Assembly (NCBI GenBank): GCA_964503355.1 | Contig: CAZCZS010000009.1 | Location: 1 to 36,080 of the forward strand | Direction of reading: 5' to 3' | DNA from: Mesoaciditoga sp964503355 | GTDB lineage: Bacteria; Thermotogota; Thermotogae; Mesoaciditogales; Mesoaciditogaceae | DNA length: 36,080 nucleotides | Shown here: positions 1 through 7,425 of the stretch, piece by piece | Layout: each line of letters starts with the position of its first letter | How positions within the stretch are numbered: the stretch's first letter is position 1 | Notes under the pieces: model-generated | Database searches by the model: none | The model's input: the letters and a program-made list of their open reading frames with translations, nothing else | Told to the model about the DNA's origin: nothing | Made by a program: the position numbers and the translations under genes

Positions 1-59
1 CGCGCGGAGCGAAGATCTACAAAGCGGTAGGTTGTAAAGAGTGCAACTACACGGGTTTT
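1..59 (+). pseudogene. C-terminal fragment of a PilB/GspE-type secretion ATPase
   Basis: Reading from base 3, 19 codons give RGAKIYKAVGCKECNYTGF. This is the zinc-motif region (second CxxC pair followed by YTG[YF]) of type II secretion/type IV pilus assembly ATPases, where the family normally continues with a [KR]GR motif. Here the frame instead continues with residues that match nothing in the family and stops at 162-164, because the DNA from about base 60 belongs to hutU on the other strand. The gene is therefore cut at both sides: by the window edge on the left and by a rearrangement or assembly junction on the right. The assignment rests on a short but characteristic motif. Confidence 0.6.
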
Positions 60-301
60 CCGGATTGGACCAGCATCGTTTCATCCGTGTTTAATCTTTT
101 GAGCGTTTCCACGATCGCATCAAAGGCTTCCCAGTTTCTTGCCGCTCGTCCTGTACCACCGTAGACTATCAGATGCTCTGGATCTCTAGCCACTTCCGGG
201 TCTAAATTGTTCATTATCATGCGCATTGGCGCTTCCGTTTGCCAACTTTTACACGTTAATTCCGTTCCCCTTGGTGCTTTGACCACTCTTGGTTTTGACA
301 T
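47..301 (-). CDS. hutU: Urocanate hydratase, N-terminal fragment
   Basis: This is the first 84 residues of urocanate hydratase, the second enzyme of histidine degradation (urocanate to imidazolonepropionate). Recognisable family segments are APRGTELTCK near the start, MNNLDPEVARDPEHLIVYGG, ARNWEAFDAI and the terminal LVQSGKPV, part of the NAD-binding region. The ATG at 299-301 is preceded by a strong AAGGAGGGA ribosome site. The family is normally around 550 residues, so more than four fifths is missing. The stop at 47-49 is not native: it arises because sequence left of about base 59 is a PilB/GspE fragment on the opposite strand. As it stands the gene cannot be functional unless the junction is an assembly artefact. 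Confidence 0.85.
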   Translation of the reverse strand: MSKPRVVKAPRGTELTCKSWQTEAPMRMIMNNLDPEVARDPEHLIVYGGTGRAARNWEAFDAIVETLKRLNTDETMLVQSGKPV

Positions 302-356
302 TTTGCTCCCTCCTTGATGAAGATGTTCTCATGTTTTATTTTAACACCGAATTCGC

Positions 357-385
357 ATTTTAACGTTGTTTTGTTTACCGTTGAA
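357..385 (-). promoter_or_regulatory. Candidate sigma-A promoter for hutU
   Basis: On the minus strand TTCAAC (380-385) and TAAAAT (357-362) are separated by exactly 17 bases, about 55 bases upstream of the hutU start codon. The rest of the 302-591 gap is AT-rich. It also holds a plus-strand TATAAT at 410-415 that could serve the 592 gene, although no good -35 box sits at the right distance from it. Confidence 0.5.
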
Positions 386-591
386 TAAATTTTTGTAGAA
401 CTCACGTTGTATAATAAAGATGTAGAAATTCTTTCTTGTTTGGATAATTAAGTTCATTCTCGCTCGTCTTTTCCCTCGAATGCAAGTACACTTCTGTCTG
501 AAAATCATCGATAAGTTGAAAAAACAGTCCATCGTTTCAACTCGTTTTTCCAACTTTCTTGTAGAAAGGAGGGATGTTGATGTGAAAGAAG

Positions 592-1557
592 ATGTTTTTG
601 TTGTTTGTTCTGTTGTTTTTTTCAATGGCATTTTTCGCCAAAGCCAACGATCTTTCTTCCAACGTGAGTATAAAAAAGTTGGCGTCCCAAACTACGGCTA
701 CCGCGAGTTCAATAGTGACATACAGAGCGAATTTCGTTTACAACAAGCTTGAAAGGGGACTTGAAGGGATAAAAAGGTTGAAAATTTTAATTTATGAAAA
801 GAAAAATGGAAAAAGTGACATTTCCACTTCTACGGTGATCGAAAATGCAAAAGAGGTCTTTCACACACTTTACGAAAAATTCGGCGAAATAGATAAAAAC
901 AGCACCTCTATAAGAGAAGGATTCGAACGACTTATCAAGCAAACTTTTCAGGAATATACAGAGGCTGACAACGAAGTTCGCTCGTTGGAGAAGCAACGTG
1001 TACATCTTGAAAAAGAGCTTGAAAATTCTAAAGATCTCGAGGAACAACGATCTATCAGATCCCAAATTGAGATACTTAAGACAAGAATAAAAGTATGGAG
1101 TGATTTTAGAGATATAATCTCTCAACTTCCCACAAAAAGTGAAAAGATGGAAAAGAATGTTGTTCATTTTTTGAAGATAATACATCTTAGCGTTCCAATC
1201 TATTATCAGGCGTACATGGCGCTCACCGAAATAGAAGAAATAAGGGATTTTTTATCGGATATAAAGGCTTTGGCACATTTGGATATTCTCAGCGATGAAA
1301 TAGAGAATTCGTGGTCAGATATTTCCAACATCGTCAAGAGTATTGAAAGTATATCTCGGATTTCACAAAGTTCTTTTTCTTCCTTAAAACTCAAAGATGT
1401 AAAAATTCATTACGCCGGTTTCTTCGAGAACGTAATCGAGTTTTTTCAGAGCATATGGAATTTCTTCTTTCACCCAAAAATCTACACATGGGAAGATGTG
1501 GCAAAAATCGCAAAAGAGATGAACGAAAATTTGAAAAGCGTTATCGAAGAATTCTGA
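592..1557 (+). CDS. Secreted or membrane-anchored coiled-coil protein of unknown function (start disturbed)
   Basis: I do not recognise a family. The N-terminus (MFLLFVLLFFSMAFFAKA) is a signal peptide with a plausible AKA cleavage site. The mature protein is mostly helical, with a charged coiled-coil at about residues 125-170 (EVRSLEKQRVHLEKELE) and a hydrophobic, aromatic patch near the C-terminus (FFQSIWNFFFHP, about 285-297). The start is odd. An excellent ribosome site (AAAGGAGGG, 566-573) points to ATG 580 or GTG 582, but ATG 580 is followed at once by TGA in this frame and GTG 582 is one base out of frame. Removing one A from the AAA run at 585-587 would give GTG-AAG-AAG-ATG, i.e. a normal basic signal-peptide start. 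Either there is a one-base sequence error or natural frameshift, or translation truly begins at ATG 592 with an 18-base spacer. No conserved partner is evident; the gene stands alone between hutU and a convergent channel gene. Confidence 0.65.
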   Translation: MFLLFVLLFFSMAFFAKANDLSSNVSIKKLASQTTATASSIVTYRANFVYNKLERGLEGIKRLKILIYEKKNGKSDISTSTVIENAKEVFHTLYEKFGEIDKNSTSIREGFERLIKQTFQEYTEADNEVRSLEKQRVHLEKELENSKDLEEQRSIRSQIEILKTRIKVWSDFRDIISQLPTKSEKMEKNVVHFLKIIHLSVPIYYQAYMALTEIEEIRDFLSDIKALAHLDILSDEIENSWSDISNIVKSIESISRISQSSFSSLKLKDVKIHYAGFFENVIEFFQSIWNFFFHPKIYTWEDVAKIAKEMNENLKSVIEEF

Positions 1558-1602
1558 ATTTCTTCCATTTCCTATGAAAATCAAAAGAAACGAGTCATCT
1601 TC

Positions 1603-2457
1603 TTACCGTTTTTTGAATTCGCACTTTTTCTGAGGTTTCAAAGCTACGAAATACAAGAACGACACGAAAAAAGCGCCCCCTATTATGTTTCCAATTGTTA
1701 CCGGTACAAGATTCTTCCAAAGGAAACCTTGCACGGTCAAAGTGTTGAGTTTGTCTGGTATCAAAGATGAAGCTTGAACCACGGTGTTTTGGGTTTTCAT
1801 AAACAATCCAATAGGTATGAAGTACATATTTGCCACGCTGTGTTCAAAGCCACTTGCGACGAAAGCAGTGATGGGAAAGAAAATTCCAAATATCTTGCCT
1901 GTTACGCTCTTAGAAGCCAACGCCATCATAACCGCCAAACAAACCAACCAATTGCAAAGTATTCCTCGAGTTAAAGCCTCGAAAAATCCAAGATTCGTCT
2001 TTCCGGCCGCTATTTTCAAAGCGAATACACCGACGTTGTAACCGTTGACTTTCCACAGACGGGATTCAAACATCAACCACGCTAAGAAAACGGCACCAAC
2101 GAAGTTGAAGACGTAAACCCAAAACCAATTCTTGAAGAGTTTCGACCATTTTGAATGTCCGCTACAAGCCGAGACTACGATGAGGTTATTGCCCGTGAAG
2201 AGCTCGGCACCGGCTATAACAACCAACATGAGTCCAACGCTGAAAACTCCTCCCATTATGAGTTTTTGCATTCCCACACCAAGATACTTTGAAACATCGT
2301 TACCGACCATGGTAGCGAGTGCCGCGCCAAAAGCTATGTACACGCCTGCGAAAAAACCCAAAATAGCCGTTTGATGCCATTTTAAATCACATTTAGATTT
2401 TCCAACATCCACGAGTTTTTCCACAACTTCTTTTGGAGTGTTGAAAAATTCCGCCAC
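1603..2457 (-). CDS. Formate/nitrite transporter family channel (FocA/NirC-like)
   Basis: This is a six-helix FNT-family anion channel for formate, nitrite or a similar small monovalent anion. Visible family marks (counted from the upstream TTG at 2472) are AELFTGNN at 89-96, the second signature GILCNWLVCLA at 170-180, and GFEHSVANMYFIPIG at 208-222 with the pore histidine H211. NLVPVTIGNIIGG at 254-266 is the usual last-helix glycine motif. The reading frame is open up to TTG 2472, but the ribosome site GGAGGTG lies inside that extension. GTG 2457, seven bases after the site, is the better start and gives 284 residues. The gene stands alone, divergent from nagB, with its own promoter. The substrate cannot be decided from sequence: no pyruvate formate-lyase or nitrite reductase is next to it. 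Confidence 0.9.
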   Translation of the reverse strand: MAEFFNTPKEVVEKLVDVGKSKCDLKWHQTAILGFFAGVYIAFGAALATMVGNDVSKYLGVGMQKLIMGGVFSVGLMLVVIAGAELFTGNNLIVVSACSGHSKWSKLFKNWFWVYVFNFVGAVFLAWLMFESRLWKVNGYNVGVFALKIAAGKTNLGFFEALTRGILCNWLVCLAVMMALASKSVTGKIFGIFFPITAFVASGFEHSVANMYFIPIGLFMKTQNTVVQASSLIPDKLNTLTVQGFLWKNLVPVTIGNIIGGAFFVSFLYFVALKPQKKCEFKKR

Positions 2458-2501
2458 TTTGTTCACCTCCAATTTTATCTGTGAATTTAATCACTAATAG
2501 A

Positions 2502-2530
2502 ATTTTAACACAAAAAACAGAAAAAATCAA
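2502..2530 (-). promoter_or_regulatory. Sigma-A promoter for the FNT channel gene
   Basis: On the minus strand TTGATT (2525-2530) and TAAAAT (2502-2507) are spaced by 17 bases, about 45 bases before the GTG start. It lies back-to-back with the nagB promoter, with only 11 bases between the two -35 boxes, so one bound protein could affect both. Confidence 0.6.
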
Positions 2531-2541
2531 CTTTCTTAAAA

Positions 2542-2570
2542 TTGACATGAGACGTACATAGATGTATACT
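2542..2570 (+). promoter_or_regulatory. Strong sigma-A promoter for nagB
   Basis: A consensus TTGACA (2542-2547) and TATACT (2565-2570) are separated by 17 bases, 37 bases before the nagB ATG. The predicted start of transcription falls near 2577, giving a leader of about 30 bases with an AGGTGG ribosome site. Confidence 0.75.
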
Positions 2571-2579
2571 TGTATGTAC
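2554..2579. promoter_or_regulatory. Inverted repeat overlapping the nagB -10 box (candidate operator)
   Basis: GTACATA (2554-2560) and TATGTAC (2573-2579) form perfect 7-base arms around a 12-base centre that contains the -10 hexamer. A repressor bound here would block RNA polymerase. No copy of this motif was found at the amino-sugar operon promoters further right, so nagB is probably under a different regulator. Confidence 0.45.
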
Positions 2580-2607
2580 AGCATATCGTTTAACGAGGTG
2601 GCGAACG

Positions 2608-3345
2608 ATGATAAAAATTTTACAAGATGCTAAAGAAGTGGGTTTGGAAAGTGCAAGGATATTGATAAAACAGTTGCTGAAGAAGCCGAATTCTGTCGTT
2701 GCGTTACCAACCGGTACGACACCTCTTGAAATGTACAAGAGTTTCGTTTCTTTCTTCGAAACGGGAATTTTAGATCTCAGCCATGTTCATTTCTTTAATT
2801 TGGACGAATACGTGGGATTGTCTGCGGACGATCCTTTGTCTTATGCTTACTACATGAACAAAAATCTTTTCTCCAAGATCCCACCCGTTAAACATGACAT
2901 TCCAAAGACAAATTCGCCAGATCCCGAAAGAGAAGCTTCAACCTATGAAGAAAAGATCTCCAAAGCAGGTGGATTCGATCTCTGTTTTTTGGGTATAGGC
3001 ATAGACGGTCATATAGGATTCAACGAGCCAAAGAGTGAATTTTCATCTCTTACGAGGGTTGTGAAACTTCACCCTTCTACGATTGAAAGAAACTCTCAAC
3101 AGGCTGGAAAAAAGGTGCCATCAACTGCCATAACGGTTGGAATAAAAACGATCATGAAATCCCGTCACGTGGTTTTGATGGCAACCGGAAAAGAAAAAGC
3201 GCGAATAGTGAAAGAAGCTTTGTTTGGAAAGGTAACGACGGAAATACCGGCATCGATTCTTCAACTTCATCCGGTTTTGACTGTTTTGTTGGATGAAGAA
3301 GCTTCTACATCCATCGCCAAGTCGTTTGGCCAGGTAAATCTCTGA
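2608..3345 (+). CDS. nagB: Glucosamine-6-phosphate deaminase
   Basis: Converts glucosamine 6-phosphate to fructose 6-phosphate and ammonia, linking amino-sugar catabolism to glycolysis. At 245 residues it is the short NagB type. Family motifs: the phosphate-binding LPTGTTPL at 33-40, NLDEYVGL at 64-71 with the acid-base D66, and GIGIDGHIGFNEP at 129-141 with D133, H135 and E140, corresponding to the Escherichia coli D141/H143/E148 triad. The E. coli enzyme has a longer C-terminus; this one ends soon after the Rossmann-like core. The gene has its own promoter and candidate operator and is not in an operon with nagA. Its last 41 bases overlap the end of convergent cysS. Confidence 0.95.
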   Translation: MIKILQDAKEVGLESARILIKQLLKKPNSVVALPTGTTPLEMYKSFVSFFETGILDLSHVHFFNLDEYVGLSADDPLSYAYYMNKNLFSKIPPVKHDIPKTNSPDPEREASTYEEKISKAGGFDLCFLGIGIDGHIGFNEPKSEFSSLTRVVKLHPSTIERNSQQAGKKVPSTAITVGIKTIMKSRHVVLMATGKEKARIVKEALFGKVTTEIPASILQLHPVLTVLLDEEASTSIAKSFGQVNL

Positions 3346-4675
3346 TCTCCACGTTCAATTTTTTCAACGCGTCTCTTATCTCATCAGCTTGTTCGTAATC
3401 TTTGCGCAATCGGGCTTGATTGCGCAATTTTATGAGTTCTTCCACGAAAGCGTTCACCTTGGTCGTGTTAACGTTTTTTTCAAAATCGAACCCAAAGAAG
3501 TAATTCCATTCTTTTATGAGATTTCTTATCTGTGAGAGTATCTCCTTTTTATCCGTTGTGAGAGACAATTTCACCATTTCAAATATCGTTGAAAACGCTT
3601 GTGGAGTGTTGAAATCATCGTCCAAGGCTTCAATCATTCTCGCTCTCCATTCTTGACTGAAGGTATCTTCTTTTGAATTGAAATCACCGATTTTTCTGTC
3701 TATTTCCTCTAAAGCGTTTGATATTCGGTTGAAAGCAGATTTCGCTTCTTCCATTCTTTCGGGTGAAAATTCTATTGGGCTCCTGTAATGTTTGGAAAGG
3801 AGGTACATTCTTAAAGCGTTTGGACCGTAAGTTTTTAACGCTTGACGAACGTTGAAGATATTTCCCACCGACTTTGACATTTTCTCTTCTTTAACCGAGA
3901 TCATGCCGTTGTGCATCCAGTAGCTCACCCATTTTTTTCCACTTCTGGCTTCGGATTGAGCCTTTTCGTTTTCGTGATGCGGAAAGATCAAATCGTTTCC
4001 ACCAGCATGAATATCGAACTCATCACCTAGCAGAGCGGATGACATGGCAGAACATTCTATATGCCAGCCGGGTCTTCCTTCTCCCCATGGACTCTTCCAG
4101 CTCGGTTCGCCTTCTTTTGCCGCTTTCCACAAAGTGAAGTCCAAAGGATCATCTTTGGCTTCGTTGATCTCTATTCTAGCGCCAGCTCGCATATCTTCCG
4201 GTTTTCTGTGGGAGAGTTCTCCATACCTTTTGAATTTACTCACATCGAAGTAAACGTCTCCGTTTTTCTCGTAAGCATATCCTTTTTTCTGTAGATCTTT
4301 GACGAATTCTATTATCTCATCCACGAAATCCGTCGTTCTCGGATGAAAAGTCGCCGGTCTTACGCCGAGCGCGCATGCGTCTTTGAAGTATTCAGAGATG
4401 TATTCGTCTGAAAGCGATTTTGAAGATATACCTCTCTCATTTGAAGCTTTTATTATCTTATCGTCTATATCGGTGAAATTTTGTGTGTAGGTTACACTGT
4501 AACCGCGATATTCAAGGTATCTTCTAAAACTATCGAATACCACAGCGGGTCTAGCGTTACCAACGTGAATGAGATTGTAAACTGTTGGACCACAAACGTA
4601 CATTTTCACACGGTTAGGTTCAATGGTTTTCAACTCTTCTTTTTTTCCGCTTAAGGTATTCGTTATTCTTATCAT
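3305..4675 (-). CDS. cysS: Cysteinyl-tRNA synthetase
   Basis: Class I aminoacyl-tRNA synthetase charging tRNA-Cys. Counted from the upstream ATG at 4681, the zinc/cysteine-binding ligands are C30 (YVCGPTVYN), C210, H235 and E239, spaced exactly as C28/C209/H234/E238 in E. coli. The HIGH box is HVGN (39-42) and the KMSKS box is at 267-271. The C-terminal region ends in the family-typical IRDLPGQTTW. The ATG at 4681 overlaps the gltX stop and sits directly on the ribosome site GGAGGG; ATG 4675, six bases after it, is the better start (456 residues). It is the last gene of the leftward mnmE-gltX-cysS operon. Its 3' end overlaps convergent nagB, and no terminator is visible. Confidence 0.97.
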   Translation of the reverse strand: MIRITNTLSGKKEELKTIEPNRVKMYVCGPTVYNLIHVGNARPAVVFDSFRRYLEYRGYSVTYTQNFTDIDDKIIKASNERGISSKSLSDEYISEYFKDACALGVRPATFHPRTTDFVDEIIEFVKDLQKKGYAYEKNGDVYFDVSKFKRYGELSHRKPEDMRAGARIEINEAKDDPLDFTLWKAAKEGEPSWKSPWGEGRPGWHIECSAMSSALLGDEFDIHAGGNDLIFPHHENEKAQSEARSGKKWVSYWMHNGMISVKEEKMSKSVGNIFNVRQALKTYGPNALRMYLLSKHYRSPIEFSPERMEEAKSAFNRISNALEEIDRKIGDFNSKEDTFSQEWRARMIEALDDDFNTPQAFSTIFEMVKLSLTTDKKEILSQIRNLIKEWNYFFGFDFEKNVNTTKVNAFVEELIKLRNQARLRKDYEQADEIRDALKKLNVEIRDLPGQTTWRWM

Positions 4676-4677
4676 CT

Positions 4678-6120
4678 TCATCCCTCCAAAAATCTTTTCA
4701 GTCGCGAAACGACGTTTTCTCTTCCGAGTAAGTATATCAAGTTTACCAAATCAGGACCGGAATCTTTACCGGTGAGTATTTCGCGAAGAGGATGATAAAA
4801 TTCTTTCCCTTTTACTTTTGATGCTTTTAAAACTTTTTTTGTGGCTTCCAATATTTTCTCTATCTTCCATTCTTCCAACGATTCGTACACATCCATTAGT
4901 TTTTTGAAGGCGATGATCACGCCAGTTTTTTCCAATTCGTCTTTCAATTTCAAATTCACCTTTGGCACTTCAAGATAAACGTTGAGTTTTTCCGAGGCTT
5001 CGGCTAAGGTTTCAATTTCGCTTTTTATGGATTCCAAAGCGAGCATCATCCACTTTTTGTTGTTAATGTACTCTTGTTCGCTAAATAGTTTCGGTACGAC
5101 GAAGGGTTTGGCGTAATCGTAAAGTTCTTCTTTGGAAAGTTTTCGTATGTATTGACCGTTCATCCAGGTCAATTTCTTTTCATCGTAAACGGCGGGATTT
5201 TTTGAAACCCTGTCCAAATCGAATTTTTCTATCAATTCTTCCATATCGATGATCTCTTTCAATTGAGGGTGAGACCATCCCAGCAGAGCCAAGTAATTGA
5301 CCATTGCTTGGGGAAGGTATCCTTTTTTCCTGTACTCACCAACGGACGTGGAACCATGTCTTTTACTCAGTCTGCTTCTATCTGGCCCAAGTATGGTTGA
5401 AAGGTGGGCGAACTGAGGCATATCAAAATTCAACGCTTCGTAAAGGGCCATCTGCTTAACCGTGTTGGAAAGATGATCGTCACCGCGTATGACATGGGTG
5501 ATCTTCATGAGGGCATCGTCTATCACAACCGCGAAATTGTAGGTTGGAAGTCCGTTGGAGCGAAGAATGACGAAATCACCCATTGAATCCTCACCAAAAC
5601 GGACGTCTCCTTTTACGAGATCTTTTAGAATACGTTCTTTTCTTTCCATTGCGAAATATATGGCGGGTTCTTTGCCCAATTTTTTTCTTCTTTCCACTTC
5701 TTCTGGCGAAATGAGAGATTGAAGCATCTCTTTTGTGTAATGAGGCGTTTGAGAGTTCGCTATCAGTTTTTCCCTTAATTTTTCAAGTTCTTCAGCTTCA
5801 GCGTAAACGGGATAAGCCTTTCCTTCGTCTACGAGTTTTTGAGCGTATTTTTTGTATATCTCGATCCTTTCGCTTTGTCTGTAAGGTCCGTAATCTCCTC
5901 CAACATCCGGTCCCTCATCCCAATCAAAACCAAGCCATTTTAGATCTTCCATCAGACTTCTTTCCGATTCTCTTGTAGATCTCTCAACATCCGTATCTTC
6001 TATTCTTAATATGAATTTTCCTCCATGTTTTCTCGCATACAAGAATGAAAACAATGCCGTTCGTGCCCCTCCAACGTGTAGATATCCAGTTGGGCTCGGA
6101 GCGAAGCGTGTTCTTATCAT
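4678..6120 (-). CDS. gltX: Glutamyl-tRNA synthetase
   Basis: Class I aminoacyl-tRNA synthetase for glutamate, 480 residues. The N-terminal PSPTGYLHVGGART (9-21) contains the HIGH box; the KMSKS equivalent is RLSKRHG at 250-256; AGTT-like sequences such as DYGPYRQS (76-83) match bacterial GluRS. The zinc cysteines of E. coli GluRS are absent: the equivalent segment reads AYPVYAEAEE and the whole protein has no cysteine. This makes it a zinc-free GluRS. Whether it is discriminating, or also charges tRNA-Gln for GatCAB, cannot be told here. It starts 9 bases after the mnmE stop and shares four bases (ATGA) with the longer cysS start. Confidence 0.97.
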   Translation of the reverse strand: MIRTRFAPSPTGYLHVGGARTALFSFLYARKHGGKFILRIEDTDVERSTRESERSLMEDLKWLGFDWDEGPDVGGDYGPYRQSERIEIYKKYAQKLVDEGKAYPVYAEAEELEKLREKLIANSQTPHYTKEMLQSLISPEEVERRKKLGKEPAIYFAMERKERILKDLVKGDVRFGEDSMGDFVILRSNGLPTYNFAVVIDDALMKITHVIRGDDHLSNTVKQMALYEALNFDMPQFAHLSTILGPDRSRLSKRHGSTSVGEYRKKGYLPQAMVNYLALLGWSHPQLKEIIDMEELIEKFDLDRVSKNPAVYDEKKLTWMNGQYIRKLSKEELYDYAKPFVVPKLFSEQEYINNKKWMMLALESIKSEIETLAEASEKLNVYLEVPKVNLKLKDELEKTGVIIAFKKLMDVYESLEEWKIEKILEATKKVLKASKVKGKEFYHPLREILTGKDSGPDLVNLIYLLGRENVVSRLKRFLEG

Positions 6121-6129
6121 CTTCCTTCC

Positions 6130-7425
6130 TCACTTTCCCACACAAAATTTTGAAAACACAACGTTTAATATATCATCTGAATATTTTTTTCCAACCAACA
6201 CATCTAAAAATTCGATCGCCCGACGTATGTTTATTTCCACAACATCTATCGGTAAACCGTTGGCGAAAGCAACCTGAGCTTCTTCCAACTCTCGAACACA
6301 TTTTTTAATGAGGTCGTACTGTCTTTCAGCTATGAGAACGGCTTCGGCCGAATCCATCTTTTGAGTCACACTTAACGCCAATTTGGCGATGGTATCTTTC
6401 AACTCTTCAATACCGTGTCCCGTTTTTGCCGAGACGTTAAGGGCATTTTTTACCTTTCTTTGAACCAGATCACTTTTGTTAACCACTATTATATCGGCTG
6501 GTAGGTGAGGTTCTTCGTTCGAAGTGGCATCCACGATGTGAACCTTTATGTGTGCCGATTGCGCAGCCGCTTTTGCCCTCTCCACACCTATTTTCTCAAT
6601 TTCATCGGACGTATCTCTTATACCCGCCGTGTCTATTAAAATGACTTTCAAACCGTTGATGAAAAGACTTGCCTCTATCGTGTCGCGAGTTGTACCAGCT
6701 ATGGGAGTGACAATTGCCCTTTCTTCGCCTACAAGAGCGTTCAATATCGAAGACTTACCAACATTCGGAGCACCCAACAACACCACTTTAACCCCTTCTA
6801 TGGCCGTGCGTGCTGGATCGTACGTCGATAAAAGTTTTTTCATTTTTTTTATGATATCCGATAGATTCGGAACGTATTCGCCTTCAAATTCATCAGGATA
6901 ATCCAAACGCACCTCTACGTTTGCGGATATTTCCAGAAGCTTCTTTCTTTCTCTTTCTATCAAAGAAGATAAGCGACCTTCAAGGGCATTTCTGGATATC
7001 TTCAATCCAAGTTCGCTAGTTGAATCCACAATTTTTTCCACAGCTTCAGCGCTAACTAGATCCATCTTGGAATTAAGAAAAGCTCGCTTGGTGAATTCGC
7101 CCCTCTGGGCTGGTCGAGCACCGTCTTGTGTGAATATCCTTACCGCCTTTGACAGTAAAAGTGGATTACCGTGAAACGAAATTTCAACCATGTCCTCACC
7201 GCTGTACGAATGCGGAGCTTTGTAAAAGATCGCTACCACATCGTCAAGGGACTCTTCTCTTTTTCTGTGAAAAAAATCCGCATGATACGCCCTTTTGGGA
7301 ACTACCTTTGAAATGGTCAAATGTTTGAGCGCTATTTCCCACGCCTTTGGGCCGCTCATTCTTACAATTCCAATTGCCCCTCTTCCAAGCGGTGTGGAAA
7401 TAGCCACTATCGTATCTGTTACCAT
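6130..7425 (-). CDS. mnmE: tRNA modification GTPase MnmE (TrmE)
   Basis: With MnmG it forms the carboxymethylaminomethyl group on U34 of certain tRNAs. Counted from the ATG at 7425: the N-terminal tetrahydrofolate-binding domain begins DTIVAISTPLGRGAIGIVR; the inserted G domain has G1 GAPNVGKSS (218-226), the TTRD switch near 245-248, G3 DTAG (265-268) and G4 NKSD (316-319). The C-terminus ends FCVGK, carrying the conserved catalytic-site cysteine of the CxGK motif. The frame is open further upstream to 7455, but homologues begin at this methionine. Its ATG overlaps the TAA of the preceding exported-protein gene (ATGGTAA), suggesting translational coupling. Confidence 0.97.
   Translation of the reverse strand: MVTDTIVAISTPLGRGAIGIVRMSGPKAWEIALKHLTISKVVPKRAYHADFFHRKREESLDDVVAIFYKAPHSYSGEDMVEISFHGNPLLLSKAVRIFTQDGARPAQRGEFTKRAFLNSKMDLVSAEAVEKIVDSTSELGLKISRNALEGRLSSLIERERKKLLEISANVEVRLDYPDEFEGEYVPNLSDIIKKMKKLLSTYDPARTAIEGVKVVLLGAPNVGKSSILNALVGEERAIVTPIAGTTRDTIEASLFINGLKVILIDTAGIRDTSDEIEKIGVERAKAAAQSAHIKVHIVDATSNEEPHLPADIIVVNKSDLVQRKVKNALNVSAKTGHGIEELKDTIAKLALSVTQKMDSAEAVLIAERQYDLIKKCVRELEEAQVAFANGLPIDVVEINIRRAIEFLDVLVGKKYSDDILNVVFSKFCVGK

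Noticed and set aside
480..752. Open frame overlapping the start of the 592 gene, and containing the GTG at 582
   Set aside because: Its product has no signal peptide or family likeness and the frame ends early; the hydrophobic leader and long coding stretch are in the frame of ATG 592.
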